Positions 1 to 8,608 are shown, counted from the first letter of the stretch. The stretch is DNA of 49,822 bases from Massilia horti (GCF_004614195.1 NZ_SPUM01000083.1:1-49822); one strand, 5' to 3'. Notes: a model not told the origin generated them from the letters alone. Numbers and translations are program-made.

Positions 1-327
1 CGACAACACGAATTGTACCGGGCGCCGGCATTTATTCACACCCTCGTAGGGTGCGTGCGGCCGGCGAGGACCCGTGCGCACGCGGTCACTGCATGCCGAC
101 TTGCGACTACCGCTTCACTGCCCTGCGTTCGCGAACCGCGTGCGCACAGGTGCGCCCCCTACGCCCCTGCGGAAGCCCGTAGCCGTCGCAAATGTAGGGT
201 GCTGGTCCTCGCCGGCCGGGCGCGCCCTGCCCTGCCGAAGCCCGTAGCCATCACGCTTGCAAGCAACAACCATGCAATCTGCTAATCTGGCAAGATAGAT
301 GCTGACAACTTGCTACTTTCGGATCGC
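1..327. other. Left-edge intergenic region with repeat remnants
   Basis: No gene is supported here. An open frame at 13-285 is only the coding shadow of a palindromic repeat (46-162, listed separately). Beyond that copy there is another GTAGGGTGC start at 194 followed by GGTCCTCGCCGGCC, matching in part the 41-nt arm of the repeat, and the 13-mer GAAGCCCGTAGCC occurs twice (172-184 and 237-249). This looks like a second, decayed repeat unit. The AT-richer stretch 257-300 probably carries the promoter of the protease gene at 328, but I cannot fix a -35/-10 pair with confidence. Confidence 0.6.
46..162. repeat. REPIN-like palindromic element, copy A (long-short arms)
   Basis: 117-bp element beginning GTAGGG and ending CCCTAC. 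The left arm (46-86) is the 41-nt version containing GAGGACCCGTGCGCACGCGGT-like sequence; the right arm (135-162) is the 28-nt version. Read on the opposite strand it aligns end to end with copy B (10868-10984, also 117 bp), including much of the middle, so the two are inverted copies of one ancestor. GTAG followed by a hairpin is the hallmark of REP sequences; two inverted REPs form a REPIN. Confidence 0.8.
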
Positions 328-1749
328 ATGAAACCCGTTTCGTTCGCTTTGCTGCTGCTCGGCTTTTCCGCTAGCCTCGCCGCGGCGACCGCGCAAAAGC
401 CCGCTGGCCATCACAAGAGCGCGCCGGTGCCGCCTCCGGCGCCGCCGCTGGTTGTGCCGCCGGCCACCCCGCCCGCCACCACGCCGCCCGTACCCGGCCC
501 GGGCGAAACCGATACCATCGCCGCCCTGCCCCCTCCCTCGATGGCGGCGCAGGATCTGTATTCGGCCGCCAGGGCCGACCTGCTGCAAATCCGTATGCTA
601 CTCAAGAACGGTCGCAGCCAGTCGAGCGTCGGCTCGGGCTTCCTGGTCGGCGCGACCAATCTCGTCCTCACCAACTACCACGTGGTGTCGCAGATGGCGC
701 TCGACCCGGACGTCTACGTCGGCGAATACCTGGACACCGACGGCAAGAGCGGCCCGGTCGAGCTGCTGGCGGTCGACGTACTGCACGACCTGGCGGTGGT
801 GCGCGTCGAACGCAGCGGCAGCGGCTTCTTCAAGGTGCCGGAACAACCCGTCAAGCTGACCCAGGGCCAGACCCTGTACTCGCTCGGCAATCCGCTCGAC
901 CTGGGCTTTGCGATCTCCGAAGGCAACTACAACGGCGTCGTCACGCGCAGCTTCTACGACCAGTTGATGTTCACCGGCCCGATCAACTCCGGCATGAGCG
1001 GCGGCCCGACCGTGACCAGTAGCGGCACGGTCGCGGGCATTAATGTCTCCAAGCGGCGCGACGGTGAGCTGGTCAGCTTCCTGGTGCCGGTCCGGTACGC
1101 ACAGGAGCTGCTGCACAAGGTGGCGGCCCAGGTCGATCCGCCCAAGGACTTCAGCCCGCTGATCGGCCAGCAGCTGCTGGCGCACCAGACGGGCATGGTC
1201 GATCGCCTGCTCGCCGCGCCGCTGTCGATCAAGCGCATGGGCCCGTACCAGGTGCCAGTGCGCGAATCGGACCAGGTGCGCTGCTGGGGGCGCTCGAACT
1301 TCAAGGCCGAAGCCACCTTCACCGCCGACACCATGAGCTGCGCGATGGAGGCGGCGATCTACGTCTCCGATACCCAGCAGACCGGCTTCGTCTCGATGAC
1401 GCACCAGTACCTGCGTTCGGGCAGCCTGCCGCCGCTGCGCTTTGCCGCGCTGGCCAGCAGCACGTTCAAGGTCGACAAGATCGGTCCGGCCCGCGATACC
1501 CGCCTGACCGGCCCGATGTGTACCGAACAGTTCGTGCACACGCCCACGCTGCCCGTGCGCGCGGTCACCTGCGTGCGCGCCTACCGCAAGTTCCCCGGCC
1601 TGTACAACTTCACGCTGCTCACCGCGAGCACAGATGACGCCAGGGCCAGCCTGCAGAGCCGGCTCGATATCTCCGGCGTCTCCTACGACAACGGCATGCG
1701 CGTGACGCGCGCTTTTCTGTCGGCCCTGGGCCGCCCGGGCAAGCGATGA
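328..1749 (+). CDS. Secreted S1-family (trypsin-like) serine protease
   Basis: 473 aa from the ATG at 328; an upstream TTG at 310 would only add six residues before a good signal peptide (MKPVSFALLLLGFSASLAAA), so 328 is preferred. A proline-rich linker (about residues 30-60) precedes a trypsin-fold domain whose triad is readable: His118 in TNYHVV, Asp154 in LHDLAVV, Ser224 in NSGMSGGP. This resembles stand-alone HtrA-like proteases, but no PDZ domain is evident in the C-terminal 200 residues, which are unassigned and contain several cysteines (periplasmic disulfides likely). Its stop overlaps the start of the FHA gene (ATGA), so the two are probably co-translated. Substrate unknown; likely periplasmic or envelope-associated. 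Confidence 0.88.
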   Translation: MKPVSFALLLLGFSASLAAATAQKPAGHHKSAPVPPPAPPLVVPPATPPATTPPVPGPGETDTIAALPPPSMAAQDLYSAARADLLQIRMLLKNGRSQSSVGSGFLVGATNLVLTNYHVVSQMALDPDVYVGEYLDTDGKSGPVELLAVDVLHDLAVVRVERSGSGFFKVPEQPVKLTQGQTLYSLGNPLDLGFAISEGNYNGVVTRSFYDQLMFTGPINSGMSGGPTVTSSGTVAGINVSKRRDGELVSFLVPVRYAQELLHKVAAQVDPPKDFSPLIGQQLLAHQTGMVDRLLAAPLSIKRMGPYQVPVRESDQVRCWGRSNFKAEATFTADTMSCAMEAAIYVSDTQQTGFVSMTHQYLRSGSLPPLRFAALASSTFKVDKIGPARDTRLTGPMCTEQFVHTPTLPVRAVTCVRAYRKFPGLYNFTLLTASTDDARASLQSRLDISGVSYDNGMRVTRAFLSALGRPGKR

Positions 1750-2714
1750 AGGGGCCATTCTTCATCGAGACCCTGGCACGCAGCGGCGACGTGCTGCACC
1801 GGCACCAGGTCGCCGCGCTGCCGATCCGCCTGGGGCGCGGCTACGACAACGACTACATCGTCGACGATGATTACGCGGCGCCGCGCCACGCCGTGATCGA
1901 CGCCGACGAACAGGGGCGGCTGGTGATACGCGACCTTGGCAGCCGCAATGGCATCGTGCACGGCGGGCGGCGTCATGACAGCGTCGTCCTGACGGGCGAC
2001 ACGGTGGTGCGCGTCGGGCACACGTCGCTGCGTGTGCGCCCGTCCGACTTCGCGGTGGCGCCGGAACTGGTCGACCGCACGATGCACGGCTGGGAAGGCG
2101 CGCTGCCCGGCAGCGCAGGAATCATCCTGGCCGGCGCGGTGTCGCTGTTTCTGATGTGGCTGGGCGACACCCAGCAGTTCCAGCTGGTGCGCTACCTGCT
2201 GGCGCTGGCCGCGGGCCTTGGCGCCGCTCTGCTGTGGAGCGGCATATGGGCGCTCGGCAACCGGCTGTTCGAGCGCCATGCCCGGCTCGGGCGCCACCTG
2301 TTCATCTTCGGCTGCGGAGTCGCGGCGATCACCTTGTACCAGCAGGTTTCGAATGCGCTGGGCTACGCGTTCTCGATCGAGCCGTTCACGCGTTACGGCT
2401 CGCACGTGGTGATCGCACTGCTCGCGGGGATCGTCTACTTTCACCTCGCGACCGTCAAGCCGCGCAAGCAGCGGCGATGGGCGTGGACCTGCTTGGCGCT
2501 GGCGGTGGCAGGGTCAGGGCTTGCCCTCATCACCAATGTGCAGCGCAACGGGCGGATAGCCGATGAACTGTACATGTCGGTGCTGCTGCCGCCCTCAATG
2601 CGCGCGAGCCCCGACCGCGAGATCGACGAATACATGAAGCAGGTCGGCGCGATGAAGCGGCAGCTCGATGCGGAGAGGTCGCGCAAGGCGCAGCAGAGCG
2701 ACTCGGGCGCGTAA
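1746..2714 (+). CDS. FHA-domain membrane protein
   Basis: 322 aa. An N-terminal FHA domain (about residues 20-98) shows LGRGYDNDYIVDDDY and DLGSRNGIVHGG, the usual GR...N-G landmarks for phosphothreonine recognition. The position normally occupied by Ser in SRxHA reads AAPRHA, so a key phosphate-contacting serine appears absent. About five hydrophobic segments follow (roughly 120-270), then a charged C-terminal tail of about 50 residues rich in Arg/Lys/Glu. The FHA domain is presumably cytoplasmic. It overlaps the upstream protease gene by 4 bp, suggesting a functional pair in which a cytoplasmic phospho-signal reader is linked with a periplasmic protease; that link is inference. Confidence 0.85.
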   Translation: MKGPFFIETLARSGDVLHRHQVAALPIRLGRGYDNDYIVDDDYAAPRHAVIDADEQGRLVIRDLGSRNGIVHGGRRHDSVVLTGDTVVRVGHTSLRVRPSDFAVAPELVDRTMHGWEGALPGSAGIILAGAVSLFLMWLGDTQQFQLVRYLLALAAGLGAALLWSGIWALGNRLFERHARLGRHLFIFGCGVAAITLYQQVSNALGYAFSIEPFTRYGSHVVIALLAGIVYFHLATVKPRKQRRWAWTCLALAVAGSGLALITNVQRNGRIADELYMSVLLPPSMRASPDREIDEYMKQVGAMKRQLDAERSRKAQQSDSGA

Positions 2715-2737
2715 CGGATCGCCCCGGCAAGATACCC

Positions 2738-2817
2738 CGTCGTCCCCGCGCAGGCGGGGACCCATAGGCAGCGTGAAATGACGCTCAGCATGGGTTCCCG
2801 CCTGCGCGGGAACGACG
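2738..2817. repeat. 80-bp dispersed inverted repeat, family 2, copy 1
   Basis: Two 28-bp arms in inverted orientation (2738-2765 and 2790-2817) around a 24-bp centre that can itself fold (AGCGT...ACGCT). The right arm contains TTCCCGCCTGCGCGGGAA; the left arm has C at 2744 and G at 2759 where the other arm implies T and A, a paired change that keeps the hairpin. A copy of the same length and centre lies at 44259-44338. Located between the FHA gene and the histidine kinase gene. Confidence 0.85.
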
Positions 2818-2908
2818 CTTTTTGGGCCAAGTTCCGCTACTTCTTTGACAACCAAACGGGAATGCGTGATCATCGCCGCAGCCCAGCCATTCACGCCCGC
2901 ACACGCCC

Positions 2909-3961
2909 ATGGACCCGAACCGCAGCAAGCTTGTCATCAGCCTGGCCTGGATCCTGTTCTGGGCGCTGATGATTCTGGTCGCGGTCGAAGACTACCAGCG
3001 CCATGGTGGCCAGGCGCTCTGGCATCCGATCCTGTGGGAAGGATCGTCAGCGCTGGTATCGACGCTTCTGCTGCTCGCTCAAAGCCGCTTCACCCGCGAC
3101 GAACACCTAATCGCCACGCCTGTACGCTGGTTCGCCATGCGCTCGCTATGGCTGCCGGTGTGGTGGATCTGCTTCACGCCGCTTGCCTACGGACTGCGCA
3201 ACGGGGTTTATGCGTTGGCCGGCGAGACCTACATGCACGATCCCTGGCCGCGCGCCTTCTTTTACGAGTCGCTGAAGATTTCGGTTTTCATCGGGCTGTT
3301 CACTGTGATCCACTTCGGCATCCTGTCCTACCGCGAGCTGCTCGGCGCCAGGCTCAGGGCGGAACAGGCCAATGCGCAGTTGCGCCAGGCGCAGCTGCAA
3401 CGGCTCGCGCAGCAGATGCAGCCGCATTTTCTGTTCAACGCCCTGAACACGGTCTCGTCGCTGATGCACAGCGATGTCGACAAGGCTGACGCCACCCTGG
3501 TTGCGCTGGGGGACGTGCTGCGCACTACCCTGGCAGCCGGCGACGCGCACGAAGCGCCGCTTGATAACGAACTTCGGCTGGCGCGCGGCTACGGCGACGT
3601 GATGGAGGCGCGCTTCGCGGGGCGCGTCGCAATCGGATGGCGCATCGACGAGGATGCGATGAAAGCGACGCTGCCGGTCATGAGCCTGCAGCCGCTGATC
3701 GAAAACGTGTTCAAGCACACCGTCGAACGCACCAGCGAGCCGACCCGCATCGAAGTATCGGCTGCCCGCGAAGCCGGCACGCTGGTCGTAAAGGTCGAGG
3801 ATGATCAGGGCACACTCGCACCGGGCGAAATGCAGGGTATTGGCCTGAAAAACCTGCGCGAGCGGATCAAGGCACTGTACGGCGAACGTGCGAGCCTGAC
3901 CCTGCACCAGCTCTCCCCCGCCGGCGTTTGCAGCGAAATGCGGATTCCATGCGCATCCTGA
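2909..3961 (+). CDS. LytS/YehU-type sensor histidine kinase
   Basis: 350 aa. The N-terminal 140 residues hold about four membrane segments with no evident extracytoplasmic sensor domain. The phosphoacceptor is His173 in QMQPHFLFNALN, the signature of the His_kinase family (PF06580). ATP-binding landmarks follow: LQPLIENVFKHTVE (N box) and GIGLKNLRERI (G box). No clear Shine-Dalgarno precedes ATG 2909, but the start fits the membrane topology. It overlaps the response regulator start by 13 bp, so it is the cognate kinase, known for this family to signal to LytTR regulators. The stimulus cannot be read from sequence. Confidence 0.92.
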   Translation: MDPNRSKLVISLAWILFWALMILVAVEDYQRHGGQALWHPILWEGSSALVSTLLLLAQSRFTRDEHLIATPVRWFAMRSLWLPVWWICFTPLAYGLRNGVYALAGETYMHDPWPRAFFYESLKISVFIGLFTVIHFGILSYRELLGARLRAEQANAQLRQAQLQRLAQQMQPHFLFNALNTVSSLMHSDVDKADATLVALGDVLRTTLAAGDAHEAPLDNELRLARGYGDVMEARFAGRVAIGWRIDEDAMKATLPVMSLQPLIENVFKHTVERTSEPTRIEVSAAREAGTLVVKVEDDQGTLAPGEMQGIGLKNLRERIKALYGERASLTLHQLSPAGVCSEMRIPCAS

Positions 3962-4710
3962 TCGTCGACGACGAGCGTCCCGCGCGCGACAAGCTGCGCC
4001 GCCTGCTGGCGCAGGAACCGGGCATCGACGCGATCGAGGAAGCGGCCGACGGCGAGCAAGCGCTTGCGCGGATCGAACAGTTCCAGCCGCATGCCCTGCT
4101 GCTCGACATCCAGATGCCGGGACTGTCCGGCATCGAGCTGGCGGCGTCGCTCCCGCAGCCGGCGCCGCTGGTGGTATTCGTCACCGCTTACGACCAGTAC
4201 GCGATCCGCGCCTTCGACGCCAATGCGATCGACTACCTGCTCAAACCGTACGACCGGCCGCGACTGCAGCGTGCCTTGCAGCGCCTGCGCGAACGGCTCG
4301 ATACGCCAGGTGCCACACCTGCCCCCGCCCTGCCCGTACGCCAGTTGCTGGTGTCCGAACGAACCGGCACGCGGATCGTGAAGGTGGCCGACATCCAGTG
4401 GATCGAGAGCGCCGACAACTACGTCGTCCTGCATACCGCAAGCGGCGCGCCGCTGCTGCGCCAGACCCTGGCTGGCCTTGCCGCCAGCCTGGGCGCCGGG
4501 TTCGTGCGCTGCCACCGGCGCGCGGCGGTGCAACTGGAGTGGATCGAGCGCGTGGTCCCGCTCGAAAAAGGCGATTGCGAATTGGTCCTGCGCGGCGGCG
4601 GGCGGGTGCCGTGCAGCCGCCAGTACCGCAACGACGTGCTGGAACGGCTGGACACTAACTCCTGTTCGCCCCGTCCCGGACCCGCTTCGCCACATTTCGC
4701 TCGCGGATAG
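3949..4710 (+). CDS. LytTR-family response regulator
   Basis: 253 aa from the ATG at 3949 (a TTG at 3928 would extend it implausibly). The receiver domain (1-about 115) has Asp7/Asp8, phosphoacceptor Asp53 in LLLDIQMPG, Thr79 and Lys99 in YLLKPYD. The C-terminal LytTR DNA-binding domain (about 140-240) shows IQWIESADNYVVLHT and FVRCHRRAAVQLEWIE. Such regulators bind direct repeats near their target promoters; which genes this one controls is not evident, though the membrane acyltransferase 49 bp downstream is a candidate. Start overlaps the kinase gene, so kinase and regulator are translationally linked. Confidence 0.93.
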   Translation: MRILIVDDERPARDKLRRLLAQEPGIDAIEEAADGEQALARIEQFQPHALLLDIQMPGLSGIELAASLPQPAPLVVFVTAYDQYAIRAFDANAIDYLLKPYDRPRLQRALQRLRERLDTPGATPAPALPVRQLLVSERTGTRIVKVADIQWIESADNYVVLHTASGAPLLRQTLAGLAASLGAGFVRCHRRAAVQLEWIERVVPLEKGDCELVLRGGGRVPCSRQYRNDVLERLDTNSCSPRPGPASPHFARG

Positions 4711-4759
4711 AACAATCGACTCATAAGCTTGGCACCGTCATTCACACGGAGCCTTTGCC

Positions 4760-5965
4760 ATGATTCCTGCCGCAGACAAGCCGCGCCGCCTGTTCTTCCT
4801 CGACTGGGTGCGCATCCTCGCCTTCTTCGTCCTGATCCTGTACCACGTGGGGATGTATTACGTGACCTGGGACTGGCACGTGAAGAGCGTGAATGCAAGC
4901 GATGCGATCGAACCGTTCATGAACCTGTCCTCGCCGTGGCGTCTCGGCCTGCTGTTCCTCGTCTCGGGAGTGGCTTCGAGCTACATCTTCGAACGCCTGG
5001 GCGCGCTGCGCTTCCTGCGCCAGCGCAGCCTGCGCCTGCTGCCGCCGCTCCTGTTCGGCATGCTGGTCATCGTGCCGCCGCAGTCCTACTTCGAGGTCGT
5101 CGAAAAGGTCGCCTACAGCGGCAGCTATTTCGATTTCATGCGCCTGTACCTGACCGGCTACCATGGCTTTTGCCGTGAGGATTGCCTCATCATGCCGACC
5201 TGGAACCACCTGTGGTTCGTGGCCTACCTATGGGTTTACACGCTGGTCCTGGCCGCGCTGATCCCGGCGCTGGGCGAGCGGCTCGATCGGCTGGCGCAGC
5301 GCGTCGGCGGACTGCTCACCGGCTGGCGCATCATCGTGCTGCCGGTCGCGGTGCTGGCCCTGGCGCGCCTTGCGCTGGCAGCGCGCTACCCGTCGACTCA
5401 CGCGCTGGCCGGCGACTGGTTCAATCACGCGATTTACCTGTCGCTGTTCCTGCTTGGCGCCGTGCTCGGGCGCGTGCCGCAGTTCTGGCCGCGGCTGGAC
5501 GCGCTGCGCTGGGCTAGCCTCGCCATCGCGCTGGCCTGCTGGGCACTGCTCACCATTTGGTGGTCGATGCCGCACGAGGGGATGTCGGCGACACAGCATG
5601 AGGTGGGCATGGTGGTCACACGCATCGTGTATGCGCTGTGCACCTGGAGCGCGATCGCGGCGGCCTGCGGCTTTGCACATCGGCACCTGCAGGTCGATAA
5701 CGCCGCGCGGCGCTACCTGACCGAAGCGGTGTTCCCGGTCTATATCCTGCACCAGACGCTGATCGTGTCGATCGCGCACTGGCTCAAGCCGGTCCGGCTG
5801 GCGCCCGGCGTGGAGGCATCTATCCTCGTGGTCCTGACCGTGACCCTGAGCTTCGGCGTGTTCGAACTGGTCCGGCGTAACGCATTGCTGCGGCCCTTGT
5901 TCGGCCTGGCGCCGCTCGCGGGTCAGGCGCGCGCAACGCGTTCGCTGGCTGCGGACGCTGCCTGA
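4760..5965 (+). CDS. Acyltransferase 3-family membrane protein
   Basis: 401 aa with about ten predicted membrane segments. The N-terminus FFLDWVRILAFFVLILYH has the Asp/Arg and His pattern of the acyltransferase 3 (OafA/OpgC-like) family, which moves acyl groups onto sugars, glucans or glycopeptides at the membrane. GGAG upstream of ATG 4760 is a plausible ribosome site. The gene starts 49 bp after the response regulator and may be in the same transcript. Substrate unknown; OpgC-like succinylation of periplasmic glucans is one possibility. It converges on the phasin gene. Confidence 0.85.
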   Translation: MIPAADKPRRLFFLDWVRILAFFVLILYHVGMYYVTWDWHVKSVNASDAIEPFMNLSSPWRLGLLFLVSGVASSYIFERLGALRFLRQRSLRLLPPLLFGMLVIVPPQSYFEVVEKVAYSGSYFDFMRLYLTGYHGFCREDCLIMPTWNHLWFVAYLWVYTLVLAALIPALGERLDRLAQRVGGLLTGWRIIVLPVAVLALARLALAARYPSTHALAGDWFNHAIYLSLFLLGAVLGRVPQFWPRLDALRWASLAIALACWALLTIWWSMPHEGMSATQHEVGMVVTRIVYALCTWSAIAAACGFAHRHLQVDNAARRYLTEAVFPVYILHQTLIVSIAHWLKPVRLAPGVEASILVVLTVTLSFGVFELVRRNALLRPLFGLAPLAGQARATRSLAADAA

Positions 5966-5986
5966 GGCCACGCCGAGAGCGTTCAA

Positions 5987-6586
5987 TTAATGTTGTTGCT
6001 GGGCCTGCTGGCTGCGGCCGCCGGACGATGCGCCGCCACTGCCATGCATCTGCATACCAGATTGCTGCTGCGAACCCTGCTGGCCGCTCTGAAGCGTGTT
6101 GCTGCCCTGGCCGGACCACATCTGCGACCCGCTGGCGCCAAACGGATCGGCAAATTGGCGCACGCTCTCCTGCTGCGCGCGCAGCCCGCGTTCGGTTTCC
6201 TCCGTTGCGGTGCGGGCCACTTCGTCGGCCAGCGTGCGCGCCGTGCGGGTCGTGTTCTGCACGTGCTGTTCGGTAACGCGAGCCATGTCCACCTGGGCGT
6301 CGGCGGCCAGGCGCGAAACGTGTTGCTGGTAGGCACGCAACTTGTCGCTGATCGGCTGGGCGCGCGAGGCCGCGGCGGACAAGCTGTCGGCCGGCCGGTC
6401 CGCCGTCAGCAGTTGCTGGCTGGCGGTGGTGGTCTCTTCAAGCATGGTCTGCACCAGCTGGATGTTCAAGTTCATCAGTTGCTGAAACGAGCGGAACATT
6501 GCTTTGGACATGTCGTTGATGAAGGCAGTCTGCGCGTCGAGGTGGGACTTGACGGCAGGCGTGACCGATTGTGGGAATGGATACAT
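5987..6586 (-). CDS. Phasin family protein (PHA granule-associated)
   Basis: 199 aa from the ATG at 6586, preceded by GAGGCGACTA on the minus strand, a good ribosome site; the longer frame to 6667 lacks one. The N-terminus MYPFPQSVTPAVKSHLDAQ and the helical region with FRSFQQLMNLNIQLVQ and a TADRP stretch fit the short betaproteobacterial phasins, which coat polyhydroxyalkanoate granules. The last about 45 residues are Gln/Gly/Ser-rich (ending SQQAQQQH) and probably disordered. No PHA synthesis genes are in the window. Confidence 0.88.
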   Translation of the reverse strand: MYPFPQSVTPAVKSHLDAQTAFINDMSKAMFRSFQQLMNLNIQLVQTMLEETTTASQQLLTADRPADSLSAAASRAQPISDKLRAYQQHVSRLAADAQVDMARVTEQHVQNTTRTARTLADEVARTATEETERGLRAQQESVRQFADPFGASGSQMWSGQGSNTLQSGQQGSQQQSGMQMHGSGGASSGGRSQQAQQQH

Positions 6587-6754
6587 TAGTCGCCTCGGAA
6601 AAGATTTCGGTTGAAAAACGAGCAATCGGTGCGGGCGGGATGGCAGGTCCAGCAGCACGAAGCTCAAGGCTAGGACATCGAGCCACCCCGACGTTGATCT
6701 GGACTAAAGGTAATCCCCGATTCTTCCCACTACCCGCGGCGCATGCAGCTCCAG

Positions 6755-7648
6755 TTACCTGGCGTGCGCCTCGGACGGCATCGGCTCCCCGCAATCCTTG
6801 CAAAAGCGTGCATCGGGCTCGTGCCCGCCACTGCCGCAAGCGCGGCAATGCCGGCGCACCGCGCGCTCGAGGGCGCGCCGCGCGAGGCCCTGCGAGGTCA
6901 TCTCCGCGGTCACGATGCCAGTGGGCACCGCGAGGATGCCCCAGCCCATCAGCATCATGCAGCTGGCAATCGCCCTGCCCACGCCGGTTTGGGGCGTGAT
7001 GTCGCCGTAGCCGACCGTGGTCATGGTCACGGCCGCCCAGTACATGGCGACCGGAATGCTGGTGAAGTGGTTTTCAGGCCCTTCCACCACGTACATCAAG
7101 GTGCCCAGGACCAGGATCAACATCAGCACCACCGACAGGAACACCAGGATCTTGCGGCGGCTCGCCACCAGGGCTTCGGACAGACGGGTGTATTCCTGGA
7201 TGTAAAGCGTGAGCTTGAATATCCGAAACACCCGCAACAGGCGCAGGATACGGATGTCCAGCAGCAACGCACTGCCCGGCACCAGCAGCGACAGGTAGGT
7301 GGGCAGCACCGCCAGCAGGTCGATGATGCCGAAGAAGCTGGTGGCGTAGCGCAGCGGATGGCGCACGCTGACCAGGCGCGCGACGTATTCGACCGAGAAC
7401 AGCAGCGTGAACGCCCATTCCAGAACGTACATCAGGGTGCGGTCGCCACCCCTGATCGAGGGCACGCTGTCGAGGATCACCACGAGAATGCTCGCCATGA
7501 TTGCCCCGATCAGGGCGATGTCGAATCGCCGGCCGGCGGGAGTGTCCGCCTCGAAGATGATGTTGTACAGGCGCCGCCGCCATCCCGACGGCGGCCTGCC
7601 GTACGAAGACGGCGTTTGTGGGACTTGGCATCCCTTGACATCGCTCAT
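6755..7648 (-). CDS. Voltage-gated potassium channel-like ion transporter with C-terminal four-cysteine knuckle
   Basis: 297 aa, six membrane segments. S4 is a full voltage sensor with a basic residue every third position: R133, R136, R139, R142, K145. The pore loop carries the selectivity filter TVGYGD (211-216), predicting K+ selectivity. The C-terminus adds two CxxC pairs (C268/C271 and C283/C286; CRACG and CKDCG), a probable zinc-ribbon-type knuckle in the cytoplasm. Start ATG 7648 overlaps the stop of the VOC gene (ATGA), so it is translated with it. Similar stand-alone channels are widespread in proteobacteria; physiological role unassigned. Confidence 0.93.
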   Translation of the reverse strand: MSDVKGCQVPQTPSSYGRPPSGWRRRLYNIIFEADTPAGRRFDIALIGAIMASILVVILDSVPSIRGGDRTLMYVLEWAFTLLFSVEYVARLVSVRHPLRYATSFFGIIDLLAVLPTYLSLLVPGSALLLDIRILRLLRVFRIFKLTLYIQEYTRLSEALVASRRKILVFLSVVLMLILVLGTLMYVVEGPENHFTSIPVAMYWAAVTMTTVGYGDITPQTGVGRAIASCMMLMGWGILAVPTGIVTAEMTSQGLARRALERAVRRHCRACGSGGHEPDARFCKDCGEPMPSEAHAR

Positions 7649-8067
7649 GCTGACGGCGGGCCTTTCAGTTCGATCGTGTTGTGCTCGGGGTCTTGCAAGT
7701 AGATCGAGGGACCCGCGCCCTGCGCGCCGTAGCGCGATTCGGTGGGTCCGGCCTGCACGCCGCAAGCGAGCAGGTGGCGCCGGATCGCGCCCTCGTCAAA
7801 CGGATCCACGCGCAAGCAGAAATGGTCGAGGTTGCGGCCCCCGGCACCGGGCGCGGCGCCGCCCGCCCTGCCCAGCTTGCCCTCGACCGGCACCAGGTCG
7901 ATCAGCGACCTGCCGGCACGCAGCTGCACCAGGCCGATCTCGTCCTGGCGCCGCTCGACCTCGCAGCCGAGCACCGTGCAATAGAAGGCGATCATGGCGT
8001 CCAGGTTCACCACGCGCAGCACGATGTGGTCGATGTCCGCCAGGTGAATCGCGTGTTCATTGGACAT
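7645..8067 (-). CDS. VOC (glyoxalase/dioxygenase fold) family protein
   Basis: 140 aa from ATG 8067 (MSNEHAIHLADIDHIVLRV). An ATG at 8094 is possible and has a better ribosome site (GAAAGG), giving 149 aa. Two beta-alpha-beta-beta-beta modules are recognisable: IDHIVLRVVNLDAMIAFYC and LDHFCLRVDPFDEGAI; the terminal IYLQDPEHNTIELKGP holds the usual metal-ligand Glu. The family includes glyoxalases, dioxygenases and fosfomycin-type enzymes; the substrate cannot be told. It overlaps the FMN reductase gene upstream and the channel gene downstream, so the three form one operon. Confidence 0.88.
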   Translation of the reverse strand: MSNEHAIHLADIDHIVLRVVNLDAMIAFYCTVLGCEVERRQDEIGLVQLRAGRSLIDLVPVEGKLGRAGGAAPGAGGRNLDHFCLRVDPFDEGAIRRHLLACGVQAGPTESRYGAQGAGPSIYLQDPEHNTIELKGPPSA

Positions 8068-8608
8068 TGCGTTCGATCCAGGTTGCGAAGGCATCAATAT
8101 AACCTTTCAGGAAGTCGCGGGTGGAATCGTCGGTCAGCGTGTCTCCATTGAGCTTGCCGGCGATGCCGCCGACATAGGCTTCTGGCCCCTGCAGGCACGG
8201 CATGTTGAGAAACACCAGCGACTGGCGCAGGTGGTGGTTGGCGCCGAAGCCGCCGATGGCGCCGGGCGAGACGCTGACCACGCCGCACGGCTTGCCGTCC
8301 CAGGCCGATTGGCCATAGGGCCGCGAGGCGACGTCGATCGCGTTCTTCAGCACGCCGGGCACGGAGCGGTTGTACTCGGGCGTGCAGAACAGGACGCCGT
8401 CAAACGAGCGGATGCGGTTGCGAAACTCGGTGTAGACAGGCGGTGGGTTGGCGTCGTCATCTTGGTTGTACAGCGGCAACTGGCCGATCTCGACGAATTC
8501 CATATCCAGCGTCGGCGGGGCCAGTTGCATCAGGTTCTTCGCCACCTTGCGTGTGTAAGACTCCTTGCGCAGGCTTCCTACAAGTACTGCGATTTTTCTC
8601 GTAGCCAT
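8057..8608 (-). CDS. NADPH-dependent FMN reductase family protein
   Basis: 183 aa from ATG 8608, with AGAGAGGA about 9 nt upstream; the frame open to 8758 is rejected. Flavodoxin-like fold: GSLRKESYTRKVA near the N-terminus is the FMN phosphate loop, and TPEYNRSVPGVLKNAIDV is the signature of the NAD(P)H:FMN / quinone / azo/chromate reductase family. A cytosolic two-electron reduction of flavin or quinones is expected. First gene of the operon with the VOC and channel genes. A perfect 15-bp palindrome lies 34-50 nt upstream of the start. Confidence 0.93.
   Translation of the reverse strand: MATRKIAVLVGSLRKESYTRKVAKNLMQLAPPTLDMEFVEIGQLPLYNQDDDANPPPVYTEFRNRIRSFDGVLFCTPEYNRSVPGVLKNAIDVASRPYGQSAWDGKPCGVVSVSPGAIGGFGANHHLRQSLVFLNMPCLQGPEAYVGGIAGKLNGDTLTDDSTRDFLKGYIDAFATWIERNVQ

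Noticed and set aside
13..285. 90-aa frame with many Arg/Ala/His
   Set aside because: It is translation of repeat copy A; similar peptides (containing RVRTGAHPT or AHRCAPYA) arise from every repeat copy.
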